Assembly: GCA_031547305.1 (NCBI GenBank) | Contig: JAVBSC010000002.1 | Location: 1 to 64,000 of the forward strand | Length of the DNA: 64,000 nt | Direction: 5' to 3' | Origin: JAVBSC01 sp031547305 | Lineage (GTDB): Bacteria > Desulfobacterota > Desulfovibrionia > Desulfovibrionales > Desulfovibrionaceae | Shown here: positions 7,632 to 16,083 of the stretch, piece by piece | Layout: the number at the start of each line of letters is the position of its first letter | Position numbering within the stretch: the stretch's first letter is position 1 | The notes under the pieces: model-generated | The model's database searches: none | Told to the model about the DNA's origin: nothing | What the model saw: only the letters and a program-made list of their open reading frames with translations | Translations under genes and position numbers: made by a program

Positions 7632-8897
7632 TCAGTCGTCTTCCGGCGCTCTTCTAATCCTGGCGCCCACGGCCCCGAGTTTTTCCTCTATTTTTTCATA
7701 GCCGCGATCCAGATGGTAGATGCGCTGGACTTCTGTAACGCCTTTGGCGGCCAAGCCGGCCAGAACAAGGGAAGCGCTGGCCCGCAGGTCCGAGGCCATA
7801 ACCGGCGCGCCGATCAGGCCGGAAGCGCCGCGCACGACCGCTCTGGAGCCGGAAAGCTTTATGGTCGCGCCCATGCGGGAAAGTTCCGGCACATGCATGA
7901 AACGGTTTTCAAAAATAGTTTCCTCCACTGTGCTGGAACCTTTGGCCAGGCACATCAGGGCCATAAACTGGGCCTGCATGTCCGTGGGGAAGCCGGGATA
8001 GGGCCTGGTGACCACATCCGCGCCGCGCAAATGGCGCCCCGGCCGCACGTGTACGCCGTCGTTGCTTATGTCCACAGCCACGCCCAACTCGCCCAATTTT
8101 GCCAGCACGGCGCTCAGGCAGTCCGCCGGGCAGTCTTGGACCAGCAGTTCCCCCCTGGTGATGGCCCCGGCCGCCAGGAAGGTGCCGGCCTCAATGCGGT
8201 CCGGCATGATCCGGTACTCGCAGCCTTTCAATGAGGTTACGCCCTCAATTTGCACGGTGTCTGTGCCGATGCCGCTTATTTTGGCCCCGCAGGCGTTTAG
8301 GAACCTGGCCAGGTCCACCACTTCCGGTTCGCAGGCGCAGTTGCGCAGCACGGTTTTGCCCTTGGCCAGGCTGGCGGCCATAAGCAGGTTTTCCGTACCG
8401 CCCACAGTGGGGAAGTCAAAGCTTATGTCAGCCCCGCGCAGGCTTTTGCAGCGCCCGATAATATAGCCGGATTCCAGATCAAAGTGCGCGCCCATTTTTT
8501 CCAGGGCTTTCAGATGCTGATCAACAGGACGGGCGCCAATGGCGCAGCCGCCAGGCAGGGCCACCCTGGCTTCGCCCAGGCGGGCCAGGAGCGGGCCCAG
8601 GACCAGTACCGAAGCGCGCATGGTCTTGACCAGGTCATAAGGCGCTTCCGGACTGAGCTCGCCCGGCTCCACCAGCACCATATCCGAAATCCCCGAAGTG
8701 AACTCGGCCCGGCAACCCAGAATATTCAACAGCTTATTGGTTGTGCGGATGTCGCGCAAACGCGGCACATTGCTGTAAGTGACCGGGCTGTCCAGCAGAA
8801 TGGCCGCGAACATTATGGGCAAGGCGGCGTTTTTGGACCCGCTGACCCGGATCGCGCCTTTAAGGGGAATGCCTCCCTCTATGATCAGTTTTTCCAT
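7632..8897 (-). CDS. murA: UDP-N-acetylglucosamine 1-carboxyvinyltransferase
   Basis: First committed step of peptidoglycan synthesis in the cytosol: transfers enolpyruvate from PEP to UDP-GlcNAc. 421 residues, the normal length. It starts MEKLIIEGGIPLKG and carries Lys22 in GSKNAALP, the catalytic Cys118 in LPGGCAIGARPVD (the fosfomycin target) and RPYPGFPTDMQAQ near 330. ATG 8897 is supported by GGGAGAA upstream; the frame stays open further 5' but would run across the tRNA-His gene. It ends just before a family B repeat. The gene appears alone on the minus strand, with tRNA-His divergent on the other strand. Confidence 0.95.
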   Translation of the reverse strand: MEKLIIEGGIPLKGAIRVSGSKNAALPIMFAAILLDSPVTYSNVPRLRDIRTTNKLLNILGCRAEFTSGISDMVLVEPGELSPEAPYDLVKTMRASVLVLGPLLARLGEARVALPGGCAIGARPVDQHLKALEKMGAHFDLESGYIIGRCKSLRGADISFDFPTVGGTENLLMAASLAKGKTVLRNCACEPEVVDLARFLNACGAKISGIGTDTVQIEGVTSLKGCEYRIMPDRIEAGTFLAAGAITRGELLVQDCPADCLSAVLAKLGELGVAVDISNDGVHVRPGRHLRGADVVTRPYPGFPTDMQAQFMALMCLAKGSSTVEETIFENRFMHVPELSRMGATIKLSGSRAVVRGASGLIGAPVMASDLRASASLVLAGLAAKGVTEVQRIYHLDRGYEKIEEKLGAVGARIRRAPEDD

Positions 8898-8969
8898 GAG
8901 TTCTCCCAAAGATTGTAGGCTTCTCAACGGACGGACCCGGCCGCCGCGCAATATTCCGAGTAATAAAAC

Positions 8970-8998
8970 TTGACCGTAAAGCCGGTACAGTGTAAAGG
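8970..8998 (+). promoter_or_regulatory. Putative promoter of tRNA-His
   Basis: TTGACC at 8970-8975 and TAAAGG at 8993-8998, separated by 17 bases and ending 14 bases before the tRNA 5' end. The -35 is good and the -10 is weak. Confidence 0.45.
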
Positions 8999-9012
8999 CT
9001 GAATTCCTGTGC

Positions 9013-9089
9013 GGCGGATGTAGCTCAGTTGGTAGAGCACCTGGTTGTGGCCCAGGTGGCCGTGGGTTCAAGCCCCATCATTCGCCCCA
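9013..9089 (+). tRNA. tRNA-His (GTG anticodon)
   Basis: Folds as a full cloverleaf. The acceptor arm GCGGATG (9014-9020) pairs with CATTCGC (9079-9085). The D arm has AGCTCAGTTGGTAGAGC, the anticodon stem CCTGG/CCAGG encloses GTG (9047-9049), and the T loop is GGTTCAAGC. The histidine-specific extra G-1 (9013) is encoded and faces C73 (9086). The CCA end (9087-9089) is encoded. Confidence 0.97.
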
Positions 9090-9098
9090 GCCCACTTC

Positions 9099-9127
9099 AG
9101 GGCCGGACTCGTTCCGGCCCTTTTTTA
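9099..9127 (+). terminator. Rho-independent terminator of tRNA-His
   Basis: Stem AGGGCCGGA / TCCGGCCCT with a 5-base loop followed by six T, starting 9 bases after the tRNA end. Confidence 0.9.
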
Positions 9128-9243
9128 TTTGTGGTTGGCTCTTTTGATTTGGAGCTCCGCCACAAAACCCGCAAGGGGCGTAATGCCCCTTGACCCCGAT
9201 CATAAGTAATTATTTCCAGATTGTACCGGCTGGTCAAAAAAGT

Positions 9244-10803
9244 CTAGATTTTTTTGTTGGATTTTCTCAACAAGCTTATTAGGTCCATCAAATCCTTGCT
9301 GCCCAAGGCGGCGCAGGCTCCCAGGTAGAGTAGCCCCGCTGTGGGGACGAACAGGCCGATCAAGGCATAGTCCGGCCAGTTGGTTTGGCCGGCCAGGAAC
9401 GTAAGGGCCAGGTGCAGGAGGAGGCTCAGGATGAGGTAGATGGCGCCCTCGCTCCAGGGGCCGCTGAAACGCAAACCGTACTTTTTCAGGCCCAGAAAGA
9501 GAAATATGGTATTGCTCCAGGCCCCCAGAGACACGGCCAGAGCTATGCCCGGAGTTCCCAGAGTGGAAGCCAGAGCCGGGCCGGACAAGGTGGCGACGGC
9601 CAGGGAAAACAGGGTGGCACGAAGGGGCAGGCCGGGACGACGCAACGTGTTGGCCGCGGAAAGCAGGGGCCGGGAAGCGGCTGTGGCTGGCAGGCCCCAG
9701 GCGTAGGCCCAGAGCAACCCGGCGGTCAGGTTGACGGCTTCATGGCTGAAAGCGCCGTGCCCGAACAACATGGACACCAGGGGATTGGCCAGGGCCGTCA
9801 GCCCGGCCGTGGCCGGCAGGCTGAATAAAAGGGTCAGGCGCAGGGCCGCGCACAGGCGTTCGTCAAAAGCGCGGCCGGGACTGCCGTCTTCCCGCTTGAG
9901 CCCGGAGAGTTCTCCCAGAGCGGCTAAGCCCACGGTCACCCCCACCAGGCCCAGCGGCAACTCCAGCAGCCGCTCCGCGAAATACAGGGCCGCTATGCTC
10001 CCCGGTGCCTCAAAGGAGGCTAAAAAGGCGGCTAGAACCAGGGTGAGCTGATGCGGAGCCGCTCCGGCCAGCACCAGGGGCAGACTTTTCAAAAATTTTT
10101 TGTTTTCCGGCGCCAGTAAAGGGCTGGGGCCTTTCAGACTCCAGCCGGCCATCCGCAGCGCGGGCATCTGGCTGAGACCCTGCAAAAAACCTCCGACCAG
10201 AAGCCCCAGGCCCAGGCAGAAGGCAGTGGGCAGGAGAGCAGCCGGGAAGAGGAAGATGGCCAAAAAGCCCGCGCTGATCAGGGCCAGGTTCAGAACCAGG
10301 GCGGAAATTGACGGCGCGCCGTAGCGTTCCCGGCTGAGGAGTATGCCGGATAAAATAGCCGCGCCGGAGGCAAGAGGCAGGTAGCCCAGGCAGATCCGGA
10401 GCAGGTGGGCGGTCAGATCCAGGCGTTCCGGGTCGGACGCGAAGCCGGGGGCCAGCAGCAGGGCCAGAGCCGGCGCCCCCAGCATGCCCAGCACGGCAAG
10501 GCCCAGACCGAACAGGCTTATGCCCTTGAAGGCCGCGCGGCTGAAGGCGTCCGCGCCGGTCGGGTCTGTTTGGCGCAAATGGGAATATTGCGGCACAAAG
10601 GCCAGGGCGAATGCGCCTTCAGCCACCAGGCGGCGCCAGAAGTTTGGCAGGCGGAAGGCCAGCAAAAAGGCGTCCGCAATCCAGCCCGCGCCCAGAACAT
10701 GGGCGAACAAGGCGTCGCGGGCAAACCCCAGCAGACGGGAGAGTAACGCCCCGCCGCCCAGAATCGCCGCTCCGCCGGCCAGTTTGCCCGTGCTGTTTCC
10801 CAT
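9244..10803 (-). CDS. murJ: Lipid II flippase MurJ (MviN family)
   Basis: A 519-residue polytopic membrane protein (about 14 helices) that flips lipid II across the inner membrane. The family start is clear: GGGALLSRLLGFARD near residues 16-30, then ADAFLLAFRLPNFWRRLVAEGAFALAFVP at about 43-71, which contains the conserved Arg residues of the MurJ cavity. Length matches the family. ATG 10803 has no strong ribosome site. It stands alone between the tRNA terminator and the qrc terminator. The murA-tRNA-murJ neighbourhood groups two steps of murein synthesis. Confidence 0.92.
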   Translation of the reverse strand: MGNSTGKLAGGAAILGGGALLSRLLGFARDALFAHVLGAGWIADAFLLAFRLPNFWRRLVAEGAFALAFVPQYSHLRQTDPTGADAFSRAAFKGISLFGLGLAVLGMLGAPALALLLAPGFASDPERLDLTAHLLRICLGYLPLASGAAILSGILLSRERYGAPSISALVLNLALISAGFLAIFLFPAALLPTAFCLGLGLLVGGFLQGLSQMPALRMAGWSLKGPSPLLAPENKKFLKSLPLVLAGAAPHQLTLVLAAFLASFEAPGSIAALYFAERLLELPLGLVGVTVGLAALGELSGLKREDGSPGRAFDERLCAALRLTLLFSLPATAGLTALANPLVSMLFGHGAFSHEAVNLTAGLLWAYAWGLPATAASRPLLSAANTLRRPGLPLRATLFSLAVATLSGPALASTLGTPGIALAVSLGAWSNTIFLFLGLKKYGLRFSGPWSEGAIYLILSLLLHLALTFLAGQTNWPDYALIGLFVPTAGLLYLGACAALGSKDLMDLISLLRKSNKKI

Positions 10804-10830
10804 GGGCGGGCTATAACAGGAAAGGCGAAA

Positions 10831-10880
10831 ACAAGAAAGATTGAGGGGGCCGGGGCCCCCTCAATCTTTCTTGTTTTTTT
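10831..10880. terminator. Strong terminator after the qrc operon
   Basis: A near-perfect 17-bp stem (AAGAAAGATTGAGGGGG and its complement) with GC-rich core, followed by seven T on the plus strand; on the minus strand the flanking run serves the qrcD 3' end. It separates qrcD from the murJ start and could insulate in both directions. Confidence 0.85.
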
Positions 10881-10881
10881 G

Positions 10882-12138
10882 TTACTTGTTCAGCGCTTTT
10901 TCCTGCGGGAAAATGGGCAGGTAGCGGTAAGAGAAGCTGAGGAGCAGGATGCCGTAGGCCACGATCATCAGGCTGGCCGCCCATTCCACCCAGTTCGGGG
11001 TGTAGATCTGCCAGGAGTCAAAGGGCATGGCCGGCTGGGCCAGGGTCTGCACAGTGAAGACGTAACGATTGATGGTCACGCCCGCGCAGTCCAAAAAGGC
11101 CGCGATATAGAACAGGGCCGGGTTATTGCGCAAAGATGGCATTAGCAGGATCAGGCAGGGCAGCACGCCGCACAGTCCAAGTTCCACGTAGAGCAGCCAG
11201 GCTCCGTAGACGTTGCCGTAAAAGGCCTGCTCCACGGTCATGCCGGCGCGTTCCGGCAGCAGGTAGCTCATCCAGTACCAGGTATCCATAAACTTGAAGA
11301 CCAGGTAGACCAGGAGCATGGTGCCGGCTATTTTGCCCATCAGGCTCTTGATGTCCCAACTCACCAGCTTGCGCCCGGTGATTTTTTCCATCAGCGTGCA
11401 GACGAGCACGGTAAAGACCGGTCCGGAACCCACGGCGGAAAGGATGAACAGGAAGAAGGTCCAGGGCCAGATAAAGAAGCCTTCGCGGAAGGCCCAGGGC
11501 CGGCCGAAGAGCACGCCGTACATACCGCCCAGGGAACCTTGGTGGAAGGTGGAGAGGAACGCGCCGATGCCGGCGAAAAGCGGCATCATGACGTGCAGGT
11601 TGTGGGCGATGTGATGGATGAGCGGAATCTTGTTCAGCTGCTTCTGCTCCAGCATCAGCGGGATGTACTCGATGACCAGCACCAGGCAGTAACAGGTGAT
11701 GCAGAAAATCACTTCCGTGAGCATGGAGTGGACGTTGGCGTGCCAGTAACCGAACCAGGCGCGCAGCGGCTGGCCGATGTCCAGCACCAGAACCAGCATG
11801 GCCCCGGAGTAGCAGATGAACCCGACGATTACCGTTAGGTTGATGATGTTCTTAAGCGGATCGATGTTCAGAATGTAGCGCAGCAGGCCGGTAAAGAAAG
11901 CGCCGGCTCCAAGGGCGATGACCGCCAGGTCAAAGGTGATCCACAGTCCGAATCCGAAATAGTCGTCCAGTCCGGTCACGCCCAGGCCGTTGCTCAGGAC
12001 CCGGTAAGCCGCGTACAAGCCCCAGAGGAAGACCAGAACCACCGGCCCGAGCTTGAGCAGGAAGGTGGTCAGGTTGCAGCGCGGGCAGCCTTCGGGGAAC
12101 AGGGGGGCATCAATGGGAGCGTTGTAATTTTTTTCCAT
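10882..12138 (-). CDS. qrcD: Qrc menaquinone reductase, membrane subunit QrcD (NrfD/PsrC family)
   Basis: A 418-residue integral membrane protein with about ten predicted helices (for example VVLVFLWGLYAAYRVL near 33 and LLVYLVFKFMDTWYWMSYLL near 279). It belongs to the NrfD/PsrC family that holds the quinone site. In the Desulfovibrio Qrc complex it reduces menaquinone with electrons from periplasmic cytochrome c3 passed through QrcA, B and C. It is the last gene of the operon, 6 bases after qrcC, and followed by a strong terminator. The gene order A-B-C-D is the canonical one. Confidence 0.93.
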   Translation of the reverse strand: MEKNYNAPIDAPLFPEGCPRCNLTTFLLKLGPVVLVFLWGLYAAYRVLSNGLGVTGLDDYFGFGLWITFDLAVIALGAGAFFTGLLRYILNIDPLKNIINLTVIVGFICYSGAMLVLVLDIGQPLRAWFGYWHANVHSMLTEVIFCITCYCLVLVIEYIPLMLEQKQLNKIPLIHHIAHNLHVMMPLFAGIGAFLSTFHQGSLGGMYGVLFGRPWAFREGFFIWPWTFFLFILSAVGSGPVFTVLVCTLMEKITGRKLVSWDIKSLMGKIAGTMLLVYLVFKFMDTWYWMSYLLPERAGMTVEQAFYGNVYGAWLLYVELGLCGVLPCLILLMPSLRNNPALFYIAAFLDCAGVTINRYVFTVQTLAQPAMPFDSWQIYTPNWVEWAASLMIVAYGILLLSFSYRYLPIFPQEKALNK

Positions 12139-12144
12139 GGCGGC

Positions 12145-12915
12145 CTACCCCTTGCTCTTTTCGTTGTCCAGATGGTTGTCGGCAAGCTTGCGCACCCAGT
12201 CCCGGCGGCTCAGGTAATAGACCTGGGGCTCGGTGCCCAGGCGCTCCAGCAGCCGGAAGGCATGCGGGCTTTTAATCAGTTCGGAAACCTTGTGCTTGGG
12301 GTTTTGCAGATCTCCGAACACAATGGCCCCGTTGGGGCAGGCTTCCGCACAGGAAGTGACGTACTCGCCGTCTTCCAGGTCGTAGATGTCCCGGCCCTCC
12401 ACCCTGGCTTTGTCCTTGGCGTGCATGAAGCGGTGGTGGCAGAAGGAACATTTTTCCACCACGCCGCGCGGCCGCACGGACACGTCCGGGGTCAGGGATT
12501 TTTCCATGCCGGCCGGCCAGATCGGGTCAAACCAGTTAAAGTAGCGGGCATGGTAGGGGCAGGCGGCCATACAGTACCGGCAGCCGATGCAGCGCGGGTA
12601 AATCTGGCTGACTATGCCGCCTTCCTCGTTTTTTTCCGTAGCGATGACCGGGCAGACCGAAGCGCAGGGGTACGTGCCGCACTGCTGGCAGGGCCGGGGC
12701 AGGTAGGCCACCTCGTGATCCGGGAAGGGCTTTTTGTTGGACAGCTCGTAAACCACCAGCCAGTTCATGACCCGGAGCTTGTTGGAGGCGTCCGGCACGG
12801 GGGCCAGGTTGTTTTCCGCCTGGCAGGCCACCATGCAGGCCCCGCAACCGGTGCACTTGTCCAAATCTATGGCCATTCCCCATTTGACTTTGAATTCTTT
12901 GACTTCAGCGGACAT
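12145..12915 (-). CDS. qrcC: Qrc complex iron-sulfur subunit QrcC
   Basis: A 256-residue multi-cluster ferredoxin-like subunit that passes electrons toward QrcD. Cys groups are visible as CTGCGACMVACQ (about 21-32), CQQCGTYPCASVCP (about 76-89), CIGCRYCMAACP (about 109-120) and CSFCHHR (about 155), the pattern of four-cluster subunits of the DMSO-reductase family. No signal peptide: like its relatives it would be carried out with the Tat-exported partner QrcB or remain bound to the complex. Spacing is 9 bases to qrcB and 6 to qrcD, so translation is coupled. Confidence 0.93.
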   Translation of the reverse strand: MSAEVKEFKVKWGMAIDLDKCTGCGACMVACQAENNLAPVPDASNKLRVMNWLVVYELSNKKPFPDHEVAYLPRPCQQCGTYPCASVCPVIATEKNEEGGIVSQIYPRCIGCRYCMAACPYHARYFNWFDPIWPAGMEKSLTPDVSVRPRGVVEKCSFCHHRFMHAKDKARVEGRDIYDLEDGEYVTSCAEACPNGAIVFGDLQNPKHKVSELIKSPHAFRLLERLGTEPQVYYLSRRDWVRKLADNHLDNEKSKG

Positions 12916-12924
12916 GATCTTCCC

Positions 12925-14988
12925 CTATGCTTTGGCGGCGTTCACGCCCGCCAGGTTCCAGACCATCAGGCCGGTGTCTGGCTCGGGACTTGCCGTAAGA
13001 AGTTGCATTACGTTTGCGCCCTTGTTCCGGCTGAACTCGTCCAGGGCGGTGTGGCCGAAGCCGAGGTAAATGCCCACGGTATCCGGAGTTATGCCTTCGT
13101 ACACATGCACCAGGGCGGTCAGGCCCGTTTTAGTGCCGGGGACGGACAGGCTGGCGGCCGAGCCTTCGGCCAGGCCCAGTTTGCCGGCCGTGGCTGCGTT
13201 GAGCATGACGTACATTTGCCTGCCGCCAAGCTCGTTGGCCCGTAGCGTCTTGGTGTTGAAAGGCGGAATGCCGGTTTTGGCCGTGCCCAGGTTCAGCTTG
13301 AACACCGGAGCCACCGCCAGGGCGCCGGCCGGGACTTTGCGTTCCAGAACCTTGGCCAGCAGATCCGCCCGCGTGGCGCCGGCCGCGTTTTCCCGGCCTT
13401 CCAGCACAGCCGCTTCGCCCTTGAGCAGTTTGGCGTAATCGGCGCCCAAAGCCTTGGCTTTGGCTTTGAGCACTTCCTCGTAAGATGCCGCGCCCAGGTT
13501 AAGCCCCAGAGTCTTGGCCAGGGCAAAGAAGAGATCCGGGCCGGGCTTCGCGTCCACCAGGGGTTTTACGGCCGCCGGGTTCACGGCGTACAGGGCCGTG
13601 CCGCTGCCGTAGGGGGTTTCCACGTCATCCAGGCGCTCCAGGCCCATGGGCAGGGGCAGGATCAAATCGCAAAGTTCCGCTGTTTCATCCAGGAAGGTGC
13701 TGAAGGCCACCTTGAAGGGCACCACGGCCAGGTGTTTCTTTATCGCTTCCGGGTCCGGCAGGCCGTACACCGGGTTGGCCTCGTAAACGATCATGGCCTT
13801 GGGGCTGGCCTTGCTGCCCAGGTAGGCGGCAAAGTCCCTTTTGTAGGCGTCCTTTCTGGACGTGGCCCCGGTCAGGACCGGGTCGGCCAGCTTGAGCAGG
13901 GCCAGGGCGCCGTCCGGGCCGGTCGCGCCCAGGAGGGTGTTCAGGGCCAGTCCGGCCATTACAGGAGCGGCCCCGCCGCCCTGGCTGAATTCGGAACCGG
14001 CCAGAACCAGAGGCTTTTGGGCTTTGAGCAGGCTGTCGGCCAGGGTCTGCAGGGCTTTGGCCGGCAGGCCCGTGGCGGCCGCGGTTTTTTCCGGAGGGTA
14101 CTGGGCCGCCAGATCTTTGAAAGCCGCGAAGTCCGGCGCGTTGACGGTTTTGCCCTTGGAGATCAGGATATTGGCCAGGCCCAGGGCAAAGGCCAGTTCC
14201 GTGCCCGGCTTTATGGGCAGCCAGGGTTTGGCCACGGCCGCGCTGTTGTTCTGCACCGGCCCGGCATAGGCGAAGGTCATGGAGGAATCTTCGCCGTGCG
14301 GGTGGGTTTTGGCGAAAATATGGCGGTTGCGCACAACGGTGCCCCAGGATTCCAGCGCGTTGGCGCCGATGGCCAGGATAAAGTCGCTGTCCTCCAGCCT
14401 GTAGCCGATCTGGACGTTGGCGCTTATGCCCATCAGATCCAGGGCCTTTGCGGCGGCCTGGGCTTCCGAGGGCATGTAAAAGAAATCCTTGGAGCCGCGG
14501 CCGGCCAGAAAGGCGGAGAGCACTTCGCCCGTGGAGCCGTTGTCGTCACCGCAAACGCAGGCAAGGTCCTTGCCGGCGGCTTTCAGGTTTGCCGCCAGCA
14601 GTTTTTCCGCCTCTTCCCAGGTGATGGTGGCAAAGGCGCCGTCGCTGTTGCGCTTCAAGGGGCGCTTCAGGCGGGCCGGGCTGTACAGAAGCTCGGCCTC
14701 GGCGGCCATAAGGGCGGTTATGCCGCCGCCCAGGGGGTGATCCGGATTGCTGACCACGCGCACCGGCCGGCCGTCCACCAAGCGCAGCTTCATGGCCCCG
14801 GCCGAGGGGCAGAGCTTGCTGACCATAGGCACGTAGGCGTTGCCGCCCTTGATGTTGGAAGGGATCCAGGACCAGTTCTGGGACCAGATGCTCACATCGT
14901 CAATAAGCTTCCAGGGGATGGGCGTGACCATTACGCCCGCGCCAGCCCCGGCTATGAATTTGAGAACTCCTCTTCTGTCAAGACCCAT
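12925..14988 (-). CDS. qrcB: Qrc complex molybdopterin-oxidoreductase-like subunit QrcB
   Basis: A 687-residue member of the molybdopterin oxidoreductase superfamily with a Tat-type start (MGLDRRGVLKFIAGAGAG), hence periplasmic. Characterised QrcB is known not to carry a molybdenum cofactor and to act as a structural or electron-relay subunit. Consistent with that, the region where family enzymes bind their N-terminal cluster here shows a single Cys (KLCPSAGAMK, about residue 60). The C-terminal aspartate-decarboxylase-like domain (NAATAGKLGLAEGSAASLSV) is kept. Located between qrcA and qrcC with 9-12 base gaps. Confidence 0.92.
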   Translation of the reverse strand: MGLDRRGVLKFIAGAGAGVMVTPIPWKLIDDVSIWSQNWSWIPSNIKGGNAYVPMVSKLCPSAGAMKLRLVDGRPVRVVSNPDHPLGGGITALMAAEAELLYSPARLKRPLKRNSDGAFATITWEEAEKLLAANLKAAGKDLACVCGDDNGSTGEVLSAFLAGRGSKDFFYMPSEAQAAAKALDLMGISANVQIGYRLEDSDFILAIGANALESWGTVVRNRHIFAKTHPHGEDSSMTFAYAGPVQNNSAAVAKPWLPIKPGTELAFALGLANILISKGKTVNAPDFAAFKDLAAQYPPEKTAAATGLPAKALQTLADSLLKAQKPLVLAGSEFSQGGGAAPVMAGLALNTLLGATGPDGALALLKLADPVLTGATSRKDAYKRDFAAYLGSKASPKAMIVYEANPVYGLPDPEAIKKHLAVVPFKVAFSTFLDETAELCDLILPLPMGLERLDDVETPYGSGTALYAVNPAAVKPLVDAKPGPDLFFALAKTLGLNLGAASYEEVLKAKAKALGADYAKLLKGEAAVLEGRENAAGATRADLLAKVLERKVPAGALAVAPVFKLNLGTAKTGIPPFNTKTLRANELGGRQMYVMLNAATAGKLGLAEGSAASLSVPGTKTGLTALVHVYEGITPDTVGIYLGFGHTALDEFSRNKGANVMQLLTASPEPDTGLMVWNLAGVNAAKA

Positions 14989-15000
14989 GGCGCCGTCCCC

Positions 15001-15660
15001 TTATTTATGGCAGGTGTAGCAAGCGTTATTGGAATTGGTCACGCCGTAATGGTTTTCATTGGCATGGCATTCCTCGCAGCGCCACATCTTCATGGTTTGC
15101 TGATTATACCCGGAGAGCACGTTCACCTTGTTGGCCAGCTTTTGGTCCAACTGCTCCACCGTGGGGTGGCAAAGGGCGCAGAGTTCTTTTTCCTTGCCTT
15201 CCTCGGTCCAGTCCGGATGGCATTCGCCGCAGACTTTCAGGGAGTGGGCGGCATGGCTGAAGAACACGTTGTCCGGCTGGGTCTGATGGAGCTGCCATTT
15301 GACCTCTTTGCCGGCCTGCACGTAATCCCGCACAAAAATGGCCTCGTCTTTGGTTTCTCCGACGACGTCGGCATGGCAGGAAGCACAGTCCTCGGTGCGG
15401 GGTATGCCGGACCAGGAGCCGTCCTCCCGCAGGGAGTGGCAATCCGAACAGGCCATACCCTGATCCTCCACGTGCACTTTGTGACTGAAGAAGAATGGGT
15501 CCTCCCGTTTGCTGAACAGCAGATCCGGAAACACCCACCAACCGAAGGTAAGAGCCACGACCAAGCCCAGAACAAAGGGCGCCGCGCCGCAAATACAGTT
15601 GCATTTGCGGGCCTTGGCGCAACACTCATCCAGGACGGCGCCTTGCTTTTTCTCCTCCAT
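15001..15660 (-). CDS. qrcA: Qrc complex hexahaem cytochrome c QrcA
   Basis: A 219-residue cytochrome with exactly six CxxCH haem sites: CSDCH, CASCH, CGECH, CALCH, CEECH and CYTCH, spread from about residue 71 to the C-terminus. Six matches the known QrcA. A single N-terminal anchor helix (FVLGLVVALTFGWWVF, about 29-44) preceded by a Cys-rich cytosolic lead tethers it to the periplasmic face. It accepts electrons from type I cytochrome c3, itself reduced by periplasmic hydrogenases and formate dehydrogenases. First gene of the operon; start ATG 15660 has GAGGCGAAAGG upstream. Confidence 0.94.
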   Translation of the reverse strand: MEEKKQGAVLDECCAKARKCNCICGAAPFVLGLVVALTFGWWVFPDLLFSKREDPFFFSHKVHVEDQGMACSDCHSLREDGSWSGIPRTEDCASCHADVVGETKDEAIFVRDYVQAGKEVKWQLHQTQPDNVFFSHAAHSLKVCGECHPDWTEEGKEKELCALCHPTVEQLDQKLANKVNVLSGYNQQTMKMWRCEECHANENHYGVTNSNNACYTCHK

Positions 15661-16083
15661 ACCTTTCGCCTCACAACGGGTTAAACGATCTTCGACATTA
15701 ATAAGGCAGTGGAATGCCAGTAAAATTTAGACCGAAAAAACGCTCGGGCGCAATACCGCCCCCACAGGCAAAGCCTGCTTAACGACTCTGCCGACACACC
15801 GCCCGTCCGCCTGACCGGGAAGCTCTGTTGCAAAAAACCGGGAAATGACCGAAAGCGCCGTCGTGCTCCCGCTCCCCTGAAAAAAGCCTGAACGCGCGGG
15901 AGTGGCGGACCGCGCGGCAAAGTAAGGTAGGCGCGACACATGCCCACAGGCGCCGCTGAAACGCACTTTTCTCTACTAACGAGCCGGTTCCCTTATGTCA
16001 AGCCCCACCTTGCGTCTTGCCTTTTTCTGTGGAATGATGCTTAAGGTAAGTATTTCAGCAACCTTTAGCGCGGCCGCGAAAAT
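15661..16083. other. Divergent intergenic region between qrcA and cls
   Basis: 423 bases with no supported gene. It must hold the qrc promoter (minus strand) and the cls promoter (plus strand). I could not single out convincing -35/-10 pairs or an operator; the GC-rich 15760-15960 stretch shows only unsupported reading frames. Confidence 0.4.

Noticed and set aside
8898..9071. N-terminal extension of murA across the tRNA-His gene
   Set aside because: The frame stays open, but MurA homologues begin at MEKL (8897), a good ribosome site precedes that ATG, and the extension would cover a complete tRNA.
12925..14988. QrcB as an active molybdenum enzyme
   Set aside because: Family knowledge of Qrc and the lack of the usual Cys cluster motif argue against a catalytic molybdenum site.
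13732..15684. 650-codon open frame antisense to qrcB and qrcA
   Set aside because: Shadow of the qrc genes; composition is Gly/Gln/His-rich and no domain or ribosome site is evident.
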